Below are positions 7,530 to 14,691 of a DNA stretch of 18,556 nt, piece by piece. This DNA comes from JACCTH01 sp035250485. Lineage in GTDB: Bacteria > Actinomycetota > Acidimicrobiia > Spongiisociales > ZC4RG35. Under the pieces are notes generated by a model that worked only from the letters and a program-made list of their open reading frames with translations, ran no database searches and was not told the DNA's origin. Each line of letters starts with the position of its first letter. Position 1 is the stretch's first letter. The stretch lies in NCBI GenBank assembly GCA_035250485.1, contig DATFFB010000206.1:1-18556 (forward strand), read 5' to 3'. Both the position numbers and the translations under genes were made by a program.

Positions 7530-7966
7530 CAGGCTTCGACCTTTCTCAACTCGGGGCGTTGGGCCTCGTGGGGATGGTCGGCGCCGGCATAGACCTTCAG
7601 CTTGCCGATCATCTTCCGACCGAGTTTGTTCTTGGGGAGCATGCCTTGCACGGCTCGCTCGATCACCGCCTCCGGCCTCCGCTCCCGCAGGCTTTCGAAA
7701 GACTCCTCGCGGAGCCCGCCGGGGTACCCGGTGTACCGGTAGTAGATCTTCTGTTGACTCTTCTTCGAGGTCACTTCCACCGCGGCGGCGTTGATGACGA
7801 TCACGAAATCCCCCGTGTCGATATGAGGCGCAAACATTGGCTTGTGCTTGCCGCGGAGCAGGGTCGCCACCTCGGTGGCGAGGCGTCCCAGCGGCTTTCC
7901 GGCCGCGTCAACCACCCACCACTTGCGGGTGATATCGGCGGACTTGGGGGTAAATGTCTTTTGCAT
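7529..7966 (-). CDS. rplM: 50S ribosomal protein L13
   Basis: A 145-residue uL13, an early-assembly protein of the large subunit. The start MQKTFTPK followed by RKWWVVDAAGKPLGRLATEVATLL is the typical N-terminus, and VINAAAVEVTSKK, YYRYTGYPGGL and AVQGMLPKNKLGRKM are conserved. The frame stays open upstream to 8029 through a leader hairpin, but that extension (rich in Pro and Arg) is unlike any L13, so the ATG at 7966 is preferred. There is no good Shine-Dalgarno before it. It is preceded by a 93-nt gap after truA, the second largest in the window, so it may have its own promoter. Confidence 0.97.
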   Translation of the reverse strand: MQKTFTPKSADITRKWWVVDAAGKPLGRLATEVATLLRGKHKPMFAPHIDTGDFVIVINAAAVEVTSKKSQQKIYYRYTGYPGGLREESFESLRERRPEAVIERAVQGMLPKNKLGRKMIGKLKVYAGADHPHEAQRPELRKVEA

Positions 7967-8059
7967 AGATCGCGGACGGCAAGAAACAGCCGGTGGCCGT
8001 GGAATTGGCGCCTCGAAGCGAGGCGACATCAGTCTAACCCACCCGGATTGCCTGCAAAA
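7967..8059 (-). promoter_or_regulatory. rplM leader with hairpins and a possible promoter
   Basis: This is the 93-nt gap between truA and rplM. On the minus strand a 7-bp perfect stem CGCCTCG/CGAGGCG with a 3-nt CTT loop lies at 8025-8009. A second, weaker stem ACGGC/GCCGT (8000-7996 with 7980-7976) encloses a 15-nt loop and sits before the start codon. Upstream, TAGACT (8036-8031) fits an actinobacterial -10 box, and TTGCAG (8057-8052) could be a poor -35 at 15-nt spacing. There is no U-tract after the strong stem, so a terminator is unlikely. L13 leaders that bind L13 are known in other phyla; whether this is one is inference. Confidence 0.4.
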
Positions 8060-8794
8060 TCAATACCCCACTTCCCAGAGGAAGAGACCGCGGGCGGGAG
8101 CCATCTGCCCGGATCGCGACCGATCCCGGTTCTCCAAGACCACAAATATCTCCTCAGGACCCCGACGCCCCCGTCCAACGTCGACCGAGAGTCCGACGAT
8201 CGAGCGCACCATCTGATGACAGAAGGAGTAGGCCGAGATCTCGAACTCGATCAAGTCGACCTCGGCCTCTGCCCACTTGGCCGATATGACCCGGCGCTTG
8301 GTGCCCCCGGCCGAAGATGCGCGGCAGAAGGCAGCGAAATCGTGCTCTCCCACTAGCCCCGAAATCCCGAAATCCATGGCCTCGACATTCAGCTCTTCGG
8401 CGACATGCCAAACGGTGGCGTGACGGAACGGATCGGCGATCTGCCGGTTGAGGATTCGATAGCGATATGTCCGGAACTTCGCCGAGTGCCGGGCATCGAA
8501 TGCCTCGTCGACCATGCTCAAGGAGAAGGGGGCGACCTCCGGAGCAAGGGTCTTTCCCAGGGACCGCAAAACCCGGTCCTCATCTAAAACCCGGTCCACC
8601 CAAAAGCTGAGCACCTGCTGGCGGGCATGGACGCCGGCATCGGTGCGGCCGGCAGCGACGGTCGTTACCTTCTCGCGGATTATCCGGGTGAGGGATTCCT
8701 CCACCACGCCCTGCACGGTTCGCTGTCCCGGCTGTCTCGCCAAGCCCCGAAAGCCCGACCCCAGATAAGAGAGGTCGAGCCGATACTTCGGCAT
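8060..8794 (-). CDS. truA: tRNA pseudouridine(38-40) synthase
   Basis: A 244-residue TruA-type enzyme that isomerises uridines 38-40 in the tRNA anticodon arm. The catalytic aspartate is D52 in AAGRTDAGVHARQQV. QPGQRTVQGVVEESL (21-35) is the conserved segment before it, and FRTYRYRI and FCHQMVRSIVG are later family motifs. The usual YDGT.F.GW near the N-terminus reads YLGSGFRGLARQ here, so the Asp and Trp of that motif are both Leu. The ATG overlaps the upstream gene's stop (TGATG). The frame remains open upstream to 9460, but that part is a shadow of the membrane-protein gene. truA next to rplQ and rplM is a common actinobacterial order; here two genes separate it from rplQ. Confidence 0.95.
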   Translation of the reverse strand: MPKYRLDLSYLGSGFRGLARQPGQRTVQGVVEESLTRIIREKVTTVAAGRTDAGVHARQQVLSFWVDRVLDEDRVLRSLGKTLAPEVAPFSLSMVDEAFDARHSAKFRTYRYRILNRQIADPFRHATVWHVAEELNVEAMDFGISGLVGEHDFAAFCRASSAGGTKRRVISAKWAEAEVDLIEFEISAYSFCHQMVRSIVGLSVDVGRGRRGPEEIFVVLENRDRSRSGQMAPARGLFLWEVGY

Positions 8795-9309
8795 CAGAAT
8801 CGAAAGAGAGCTGCCCCGAAGACCAATTGCACAACGGCGATCAGGGCTGCCCCGAGGGCGACAGCGGCCACGGCCTCTTTGAGCTGGAGCCCGAGCACCA
8901 CTCCAGCCGTGACCACCAGCAATGCCAGATGCCACACCAAGCCCACGAGACGAAAGATCCCAGATCCCGTCAGGTAGTCGATGACCCCAAGAAGCAAAGG
9001 CAGACGGGCAAAGCCCGAGACCCGAATCATTGCCTCGATGGCCCCTGATCCCTTGAGGACCTTGGTCCCCATCAGCCATATGGCGGCGGCCAAGATCAAC
9101 CACCCGGCGATACCGAGGATGACCGCTTCGAGAAGCCCGATGAGGTCGAAGCGGCGAGTGACCGCCAACAAGACCCCGACCTGAACCGCCTCGATCGCCG
9201 CCACCAGCACCACGGCATCGGCGGTGGCGCTCGAGTCGAAGCTGATTCGGCGTGCCGCCTGGCGATCGAAGGAGGAAAGCCGGAAGGCGTGGCGCAGGTT
9301 CTCGTTCAT
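8794..9309 (-). CDS. Small Yip1-like integral membrane protein
   Basis: A 171-residue hydrophobic protein with about five predicted membrane segments (roughly 31-50, 57-80, 100-112 (short), 119-141 and 146-168) after a charged N-terminus of 20-25 residues. The stretch RVSGFARLPLLLGVI (96-110) followed by a helix starting VWHLALLV and LQLKEAVAAVALG resembles the Yip1-domain family; that match is by eye only. Function is unknown. It is certainly a gene rather than a shadow, since its ATG overlaps the coaA stop (ATGA) and its stop overlaps the truA start (TGATG). The position between coaA and truA suggests co-transcription but does not reveal a role. Confidence 0.82.
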   Translation of the reverse strand: MNENLRHAFRLSSFDRQAARRISFDSSATADAVVLVAAIEAVQVGVLLAVTRRFDLIGLLEAVILGIAGWLILAAAIWLMGTKVLKGSGAIEAMIRVSGFARLPLLLGVIDYLTGSGIFRLVGLVWHLALLVVTAGVVLGLQLKEAVAAVALGAALIAVVQLVFGAALFRF

Positions 9310-10229
9310 CGACGTCGCAACCGCACCTCACGCACCGAATGGTCGCCGTCTTTGTGGAGGATGAGCGTCGCTCGTTCGCGGCTGGTAACGATGTTTTCTT
9401 CCAGATTGACGAGGTTGATCTCCTTCCAGATGCGGCGGCCCTCGTCCTCGGCTTCTGCATCCGACAGGGAGACGTAGCGGTGGAAATAGGCGGCGGGATC
9501 CTGGAAGGCGGTGGCCCGCAACGTCAGAAACCGTTCCACGTACCAGGTCTCGACATCGGAGGGGTCGGCATCGACATAAATCGAGAAGTCGAAGAAGTCG
9601 GAGACGTACGTTCCGCTCCCTCCTCCCTGAAGGACGTTCAATCCCTCGATGATGAGAATGTCGGGACGAGTGACGACTCGTTCCGCTCCGGGGACGATGT
9701 CATAGGCCTGATGGCTGTAGACAGGCGCCACCACTCGCTCGGCCCCCGACTTGAGCAGGGAGACAAACTCAATCAATCGGCGGCGGTCATAGCTTTCCGG
9801 AAATCCCTTGCGATTCATGAGTCCCCGCTCCTCGAGGACCCGATTGGGATAGAGGAACCCATCGGTGGTGACGAGGTCGACCCGGGGATGGTCGGGCCAG
9901 CGGCTCAGCAGCCGTTGCAGAACGCGAGCAGTGGTCGACTTCCCCACCGCCACCGAACCGGCTACGCCGATGACATAGGGAACGGGGGAGGCGGGGTTGC
10001 CGAGAAAAGTGTCGGTGACGCTGAAGAGGTGCTGGCTGGCACGGACGTAGAGGTTGAGGAGCCGCGACAGGGGCAGGTAGACCTCTTCGACTTCAGTCAG
10101 CGAGAGAGCTGTGTTGATGCCCCGCAGCTCGACGACATCTGCTTCGGTGAGCGTGAGCGGGGTCGAGGCGCGCAACTCCGACCATTCCGGGCGCGACAGG
10201 ACGAGGAAAGGCGTTTGCTGGGCGGCCAC
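9306..10229 (-). CDS. coaA: Type I pantothenate kinase
   Basis: A 307-residue PRK-like P-loop kinase that phosphorylates pantothenate, the first step of CoA synthesis; the type I form is normally feedback-inhibited by CoA. The Walker A motif is GVAGSVAVGKST (88-99) with K97, D123 lies in VTTDGFLYPN (120-129), and LMNRKGFPESYD and IIEGLNVLQ are family signatures. RPEWSELRAST near the N-terminus is typical. The start is GTG, 31 nt after the rplQ stop, with no good Shine-Dalgarno, and a short GC hairpin (10229-10246) overlaps it. Its product feeds AcpS, encoded further down the same run. Confidence 0.96.
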   Translation of the reverse strand: MAAQQTPFLVLSRPEWSELRASTPLTLTEADVVELRGINTALSLTEVEEVYLPLSRLLNLYVRASQHLFSVTDTFLGNPASPVPYVIGVAGSVAVGKSTTARVLQRLLSRWPDHPRVDLVTTDGFLYPNRVLEERGLMNRKGFPESYDRRRLIEFVSLLKSGAERVVAPVYSHQAYDIVPGAERVVTRPDILIIEGLNVLQGGGSGTYVSDFFDFSIYVDADPSDVETWYVERFLTLRATAFQDPAAYFHRYVSLSDAEAEDEGRRIWKEINLVNLEENIVTSRERATLILHKDGDHSVREVRLRRR

Positions 10230-10260
10230 CGGGGCAGGCTACCCGGCGCGTCAGCGGCGG

Positions 10261-10611
10261 TTAAACGAGTTCGATGACGGCGACTTCGGCGCCGTCTCCC
10301 TGACGGGGACCGAGCTTTGTGATCCGGGTGTACCCACCCGGTCGATCGCCATAGCGAGGGGCAACCTCATCGAAAAGCTTGGTGACGGCAACGTTGTCCC
10401 GCATGGTCTTCAGTACCACCCGACGCGAGTGGAGATCGCCCTTGCGGGCCTTGGTGATCATTTTCTCGGCGAACGGTCGCATCGCCTTGGCTTTGGCCAC
10501 GGTCGTGATCACCGAGCCCTCCATCACGAGCGACCTGGTCAAGTTGGCCAGGATCATCTTCTCGTGCGCTCCGGAGTTGCCGAAACGGGCGCCTTTGCGG
10601 GGACGAGGCAT
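10261..10611 (-). CDS. rplQ: 50S ribosomal protein L17
   Basis: A 116-residue bL17, located near the peptide exit tunnel. The N-terminal MPRPRKGARFGNSGAHEKMILANLTRSL region and ITTVAKAKAMRPFAEKMITKAR are family signatures, and GDRPGGYTRITKLGPRQGD lies near the C-terminus. It lacks the long acidic or Ala/Lys-rich C-terminal extension seen in many actinobacterial L17 proteins. The ATG overlaps the rpoA stop (TGATG), and the gene closes the alpha operon as usual. Confidence 0.98.
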   Translation of the reverse strand: MPRPRKGARFGNSGAHEKMILANLTRSLVMEGSVITTVAKAKAMRPFAEKMITKARKGDLHSRRVVLKTMRDNVAVTKLFDEVAPRYGDRPGGYTRITKLGPRQGDGAEVAVIELV

Positions 10612-11549
10612 CAGCCGCTCTGATCGGCTAGGGACAGACCGAGCTCGTCGAGCTTGGCGATCACTTCTTCCAGGCTCTTCTGGCCAAAGTTGGTGATGTT
10701 GAGGAGGTCGTCAGCGGTCCGCTGGACCAACTCGCCCACAGTCTTGATCTGAGCCCGACGAAGGCAGTTGCGCGGCCGCTCGGTCAAATCGAGTGCTTCG
10801 ATCGGCAGATCGAGATCGGGCGAGCCGGTGCTCTCGGTATGGCGCTCACCAAGCTCAAGACCAACCCCCTCTCCCATGTCTGCAAAGAGGTTCATCAGCT
10901 CGCGGAGCGTCTTTCCGGCCGAGGAAACGGCCTCGGCGGGGGTGATGGCCCCGTTGGTCTCGACATCGAGCACCAGGCGGTCGAAGTTGGTCATCTGCCC
11001 GACCTGAGTGTTCTCCACGCGGTAGGCCACCTTGCGGACTGGCGAGAACATCGAGTCGATCGGAATCACGCCGATCGAGCTTCCGCCCTGCTTGTTGGAG
11101 TCGGCGCTGCGATAGCCCACCCCCTGGCCGACTGTGAGCTCGAGTTCGAGCTTGCCTTCGCCGGAGAGGGTGGCGATATGTTGGTCGGGATTGACGATCT
11201 CGACCCCGGCCGGAACCTTCAACTGAGCGGCGGTAACCACTCCAGCACCCTTGGCCGAAAGGTAGACCACCAGATCGTCGGCATCCTCGAGGCGAACGAC
11301 GATCTGTTTGACGTTGAGGATGATGTCGACGACGTCCTCGACCACGCCGGGGATCGTCGAGAATTCGTGTTGGATACCCTCGATCCGGATGCTGGTCACT
11401 GCCGCCCCCGGGATCCGGGAGAGGAGCGTGCGGCGCAGGGTATTCCCGAGCGTGTAGCCAAAGCCCGGCTCCAGTGGCTCGGCCACGAACTTGGAACGAT
11501 TCTCTCCGGATTCTCTTTCCTCGATATGAGGACGCTGAACAATCAACAC
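10611..11549 (-). CDS. rpoA: DNA-directed RNA polymerase subunit alpha
   Basis: A 312-residue alpha subunit. The N-terminal dimerisation and assembly domain (about 1-230) includes FVAEPLEPGFGYTLGNTLRRTLL and GAAVTSIRIEGIQHEFSTIPGV. A short acidic linker (about 235-250) leads to the C-terminal helix-hairpin-helix domain (about 250-305) with ERPRNCLRRAQIKTVGEL and NFGQKSLEEV. R258 aligns with E. coli R265, the UP-element DNA contact. The start is GTG, with AAAGGAA about 9 nt upstream, after a 19-nt gap from rpsD. The stop overlaps rplQ. Confidence 0.98.
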   Translation of the reverse strand: MLIVQRPHIEERESGENRSKFVAEPLEPGFGYTLGNTLRRTLLSRIPGAAVTSIRIEGIQHEFSTIPGVVEDVVDIILNVKQIVVRLEDADDLVVYLSAKGAGVVTAAQLKVPAGVEIVNPDQHIATLSGEGKLELELTVGQGVGYRSADSNKQGGSSIGVIPIDSMFSPVRKVAYRVENTQVGQMTNFDRLVLDVETNGAITPAEAVSSAGKTLRELMNLFADMGEGVGLELGERHTESTGSPDLDLPIEALDLTERPRNCLRRAQIKTVGELVQRTADDLLNITNFGQKSLEEVIAKLDELGLSLADQSG

Positions 11550-11568
11550 AGCCCAGTTTCCTTTCTGG

Positions 11569-12174
11569 TCACTTGGAGTAGAGCTCGACGATCATCTGCT
11601 CCCGAATCGAGGTATCGATTTGAGCTCGATCGGGCAGGGACAGCACGGTGACTTCTCGCCCATCCCCGTTCACAGACAGCCATTCCGGCACGGGATGGCT
11701 AATGGTGTCAAGGGAGTGCTGGATGATCAAAAGATCGCGACTGCGTTCCTTGGCCGACACCACGTCGCCGGCCTTGAGCTGATACGAGGGGATATCGACC
11801 TTTTTCCCGTTGACTCGGAAATGGCCGTGGTTGACGAGCTGGCGAGCCTGAGGACGAGTGGCGGCCAATCCAGATCGCCACACGACGTTATCGATTCGCG
11901 ATTCGAGGATACGCAGGAGGTTCTCGCCGGTGATTCCGGGCTGGCGGGTCGCAGTTTCGTAATAACGGCGGAATTGACGCTCCAGAATCCCATACATAGC
12001 GCGCAGCTTCTGCTTCTCGCGCAGCTGCAACTGGTAATCGCTCTCTTTGATCCGCCCGCGCCCATGCTGGCCGGGCGGATAGGGCCGGCGCTCTACCGGG
12101 CACCGCTTCGACTGGCAAAGCGGGGTGCGGGCGCGTCGGCAAGCGCGATGGCGAGGGCCGATACTCCGGGCCAT
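11569..12174 (-). CDS. rpsD: 30S ribosomal protein S4
   Basis: A 201-residue uS4, a primary 16S rRNA-binding protein at the 5' domain. After MARSIGPRHRAC, the segment CPVERRPYPPGQHGRGR (25-41) and the S4 RNA-binding domain (about 90-155, with RLVNHGHF-like QLVNHGHFRVNGKKVDIPSY) are diagnostic. The N-terminal zinc knuckle reads H9, C12, C20, C25: the first Cys of the usual four is replaced by His and the inner loop is about six residues shorter than in Thermus S4. The start at 12174 is set by the TAATG overlap with rpsK and gives the family N-terminus. The order S13-S11-S4-RpoA-L17 is the classic alpha operon. Confidence 0.97.
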   Translation of the reverse strand: MARSIGPRHRACRRARTPLCQSKRCPVERRPYPPGQHGRGRIKESDYQLQLREKQKLRAMYGILERQFRRYYETATRQPGITGENLLRILESRIDNVVWRSGLAATRPQARQLVNHGHFRVNGKKVDIPSYQLKAGDVVSAKERSRDLLIIQHSLDTISHPVPEWLSVNGDGREVTVLSLPDRAQIDTSIREQMIVELYSK

Positions 12175-12584
12175 TAGCCGCGCCGCCTCTTCTTGGGTCG
12201 ACACCCGTTGTGAGGCATCGGGGTGACATCTCGAACCCCCGTTATCTCCATGCCCATGTTCTGCAGGGTGCGCACGGCGGTGTCACGGCCCGAGCCGGTC
12301 CCGGCCACGATCACGTCGAGCTTGCGTATTCCGTGCTCACCGGCGCGACGGGCCGCCTCTTCGGCTGCGACTTGAGCGGCGTAGGGGGTGGACTTACGGG
12401 AGCCCTTGAAACCGACCGCGCCCCCCGAGGTCCACACCACGACGTTTCCACCCTGATCGGTGATCGTGATGATGGTGTTGTTGAACGAGGCCTTGATATG
12501 CGCCTGTCCGTGGGAAATGTTCTTGCGCTCGCGGCGGCGCACCCGCTTCTGAGTGGTCCCCGCCTGCGCCTGTTTCTGCGCCAT
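12174..12584 (-). CDS. rpsK: 30S ribosomal protein S11
   Basis: A 136-residue uS11 of the 30S platform. HIKASFNNTIITITDQGGNVVVW (about 29-51), GFKGSRKSTPYAAQVAAE and the C-terminal DVTPMPHNGCRPKKRRRG are unmistakable family signatures. The basic N-terminal tail is slightly long. Both ends overlap neighbours by one base as TAATG, with rpsM upstream and rpsD downstream. Confidence 0.98.
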   Translation of the reverse strand: MAQKQAQAGTTQKRVRRRERKNISHGQAHIKASFNNTIITITDQGGNVVVWTSGGAVGFKGSRKSTPYAAQVAAEEAARRAGEHGIRKLDVIVAGTGSGRDTAVRTLQNMGMEITGVRDVTPMPHNGCRPKKRRRG

Positions 12585-12961
12585 TACTTCTTCAACTTCT
12601 TCTTGCCGGCAATGGCGACCTTGGGGCCCTTGCGGGTCCGGGCGTTGGTATGGGTGCGCTGACCCCGGACCGGGAGCCCGCGACGATGGCGAACGCCTTG
12701 ATAGGAACCAATCTCGATTTTGCGCTTGATGTTTTGCTGCACCTCGCGGCGAAGGTCTCCCTCAACCTGGTAGTTGGACTCGATCAAGCGGCGAATCTTG
12801 GCGGCCTCGTCCTCGGTCAGGTCCTTGATCTTGGTATCGGGGTTGAGTCCCAGATCGCGACAGATTTCGTGGGACCGAGTGAGACCGATCCCGAATATGT
12901 ACGTCAAGCCAATCTCGAGCCGCTTGTCGCGGGGAAGATCAACGCCGGCGATACGAGCCAT
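12584..12961 (-). CDS. rpsM: 30S ribosomal protein S13
   Basis: A 125-residue uS13 of the 30S head that contacts tRNA and the inter-subunit bridge. MARIAGVDLPRDKRLEIGLTYIFGIG is the typical start, and the C-terminal GVRHRRGLPVRGQRTHTNAR motif is diagnostic. The tail ends KKKLKK. The start lies 5 nt after the rpmJ stop and the stop overlaps rpsK (TAATG). Confidence 0.98.
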   Translation of the reverse strand: MARIAGVDLPRDKRLEIGLTYIFGIGLTRSHEICRDLGLNPDTKIKDLTEDEAAKIRRLIESNYQVEGDLRREVQQNIKRKIEIGSYQGVRHRRGLPVRGQRTHTNARTRKGPKVAIAGKKKLKK

Positions 12962-12966
12962 GACGC

Positions 12967-13080
12967 CTAACCCTGCCGCTGCTTGTGTCGGGGATTAGGG
13001 CAGATAACCCAGACGCGACCGCGCCGCCGGATGATCCGGCACTTTTCACACATCTTCTTGGTGGATGGTCTGACCTTCAT
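12967..13080 (-). CDS. rpmJ: 50S ribosomal protein L36
   Basis: A 37-residue bL36, the smallest ribosomal protein, starting MKVRPSTKKMCEKCRIIRR. It is the zinc-binding (C+) form, with ligands C11, C14, C27 and H32 (CEKC, then ICPNPRHK). The ATG overlaps the infA stop (ATGA), and the stop is 5 nt before rpsM. The order infA-rpmJ-rpsM is standard. Confidence 0.97.
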   Translation of the reverse strand: MKVRPSTKKMCEKCRIIRRRGRVWVICPNPRHKQRQG

Positions 13081-13304
13081 CGATATCTCCAGACGATTCG
13101 GCCCCTGGTCGGATCGTACGCTGACAGTTCTACGTCTACCCGGTCACCGGGAAGGATCCGGATGTACCGCATCCGCATCTTTCCGGAGACGTGCGCGAGC
13201 ACCTCTAATCCGCCGTCGATTTCAACCCGAAAGGTGGCATTCGGGAGGTTTTGAACAACGGTGCCAGAAACCCGAATGACATCGTCTTCTTCCTCAGAAG
13301 TCAC
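13077..13304 (-). CDS. infA: Translation initiation factor IF-1
   Basis: A 75-residue S1-like OB-fold protein that occupies the ribosomal A site during initiation. VIRVSGTVVQNLPNATFRVE, LEVLAHVSGKMRMRYIRILPGDRVDVELS and the terminal GRIVWRYR are conserved. The start is GTG (giving MTSEEEDDVIRV) overlapping the map stop as GTGA; the frame is open further upstream to 13742, but that is a shadow of map. The short acidic run EEEDD at the N-terminus is slightly unusual. The stop overlaps the rpmJ start. Confidence 0.96.
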   Translation of the reverse strand: MTSEEEDDVIRVSGTVVQNLPNATFRVEIDGGLEVLAHVSGKMRMRYIRILPGDRVDVELSAYDPTRGRIVWRYR

Positions 13305-14149
13305 GTCAGCAGGGTCCCGGAGACCGGTTGTGAATGATAGCGCAAGGGCGCGGTTACAGCGAAAGTACTGGTAGGCACGGGCCCGTTTGCCACCGTGGTC
13401 ACCTGGGGTCCGTCTTTGGCCAGGATCACGGTGTGCTCGAAATGGGCCGAGAGCGAGCCATCGGCGGTCCGGACGGTCCACCCATCGCCATCTACAGAGG
13501 TCTCCCAGCCACCCAGGTTGAACATGGGCTCGATGCAGAGGGCCATGCCGTTCTTGATCCGCAGGCCCCGGCCCTCGGTCCCCAGATTCGAGACCTGAGG
13601 CTCCTCGTGCATGCTGCGACCGATCCCGTGACCGACGTATTCGCGCACGATCCCCAATCCCTGGCCCTCCCCGACCTTTTGTACCGCCGCGCCGATGTCG
13701 CCCAGACGATTGCCGGTCCTGACCGCGGCTATTCCCGCCCACATCCCGGCGGCGGTAGCCGCGATGAGGCGGGTCGCCTCCGGAGCCACCTCTCCGATCG
13801 GCATCGTGAAAGCGGCGTCCCCGTGGAAGCCCTCAAAGATTGCTCCGGCGTCCACGGAGAGAATGTCCCCTTCTCGCAGCCGGTAGGCGCTGGGGATGCC
13901 GTGAACGATCACGTCGTTCACAGATAGGCAGAGGTGCCCCGGGTATGGAACCTGATGAGGCGAGGGCTGATAACCGAGAAAGGAGGGGGTGCAGCCGTGG
14001 GCGGCGATGATCTCTCCCGCCAACTTGTCGAGCTCGAGCAGAGTCTTTCCGGGAACGGCGGCCGCCCGAACTGCATCGAGGACCGAACCCACACAACGAC
14101 CGGCCACGGCCATCTTGGAAAACTCGCGTTCTGACTTGAGGGTGATCAC
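13301..14149 (-). CDS. map: Methionine aminopeptidase, type I
   Basis: A 282-residue pita-bread metallopeptidase that removes N-terminal Met from new proteins. The five metal ligands are visible as D100 (SVDAGA), D111 (HGDAAFT), H174 (GHGIGR), E207 (CIEPMF) and E238 (HFEHT); H83 lies in VHGIPS. The body matches the usual ~250 residues, with a C-terminal tail of about 25-30 extra residues (from GPVPTST onward). The start is GTG overlapping the adk stop (GTGA), and its own stop overlaps infA. The adk-map-infA order is shared by Firmicutes and Actinobacteria. Confidence 0.97.
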   Translation of the reverse strand: MITLKSEREFSKMAVAGRCVGSVLDAVRAAAVPGKTLLELDKLAGEIIAAHGCTPSFLGYQPSPHQVPYPGHLCLSVNDVIVHGIPSAYRLREGDILSVDAGAIFEGFHGDAAFTMPIGEVAPEATRLIAATAAGMWAGIAAVRTGNRLGDIGAAVQKVGEGQGLGIVREYVGHGIGRSMHEEPQVSNLGTEGRGLRIKNGMALCIEPMFNLGGWETSVDGDGWTVRTADGSLSAHFEHTVILAKDGPQVTTVANGPVPTSTFAVTAPLRYHSQPVSGTLLT

Positions 14150-14691
14150 TTTTCGAGCACGCGGAGAATCCGTTCGGTGACCTCGTCGACCTCGCCCTCA
14201 CCGTCGACCGACACCACCAGTCCCCGGCTCCGGTAGAGCTCGATCAACGGGGCGGTTTGCTCTTCGTAGACCTTGAAACGGCTGCGAATCGTCTCCTCGC
14301 TGTCGTCTGCCCTCCCCCGGGCCAGCATGCGCTCCACCAGCCGTTCCTCGTCGACCTCGAACAGCACCACGCGGTCGAGGCCATCGGGCCCCAGCAGCTT
14401 GTCGAGCGATGCGACTTGACCGATCGTGCGGGGAAAGCCGTCGAGGATGAACCCCTCGTCGGTATCAGGAGACCGCATGCGGTCGGCCAGCATGGCAACC
14501 GTGATCTCATCGGGTACGTAGGCCCCGGCCTCCATCAACTCCTGAACCTGCCGGCCGAGATCCGTGCCAGAGGTGACGTGGTCTCGAAACATCTCCCCGG
14601 TCGAGATGTGGGGGACCCCCAAGCGGGAGGCGACAAGGGCGGCTTGTGTGCCTTTGCCGGCTCCCGGGGGCCCGACGAACAGCAGCCTCAA
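14146..14691 (-). CDS. adk: Adenylate kinase
   Basis: A 181-residue enzyme that interconverts ATP + AMP and 2 ADP. The P-loop GPPGAGKGT (7-15), STGEMFRD (30-37), the AMP-site FILDGFPRT (81-89) and short LID segment ARGRADDSEETIRSRF (124-139) are visible. The short LID makes it the small, zinc-free variant common in actinobacteria. The start is a TTG overlapping the secY stop (TTGA) and gives MRLLFVGPPG. No ATG or GTG occurs nearby; the frame is open upstream to 15099, but that would be a shadow within secY. Confidence 0.95.
   Translation of the reverse strand: MRLLFVGPPGAGKGTQAALVASRLGVPHISTGEMFRDHVTSGTDLGRQVQELMEAGAYVPDEITVAMLADRMRSPDTDEGFILDGFPRTIGQVASLDKLLGPDGLDRVVLFEVDEERLVERMLARGRADDSEETIRSRFKVYEEQTAPLIELYRSRGLVVSVDGEGEVDEVTERILRVLEK

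Noticed and set aside
8795..9460. Upstream extension of the truA frame to 9460
   Set aside because: It overlaps the whole Yip1-like gene in another frame, and the TruA family N-terminus begins exactly at the ATG at 8794.
10229..10246. GC hairpin (CCGGG/CCCGG) after rplQ as a terminator
   Set aside because: Only 5 bp with an 8-nt loop, no U-tract, and it overlaps the coaA start codon.
9252..10277. 341-codon open frame on the plus strand opposite coaA
   Set aside because: Antisense shadow of coaA with no domain-like features.
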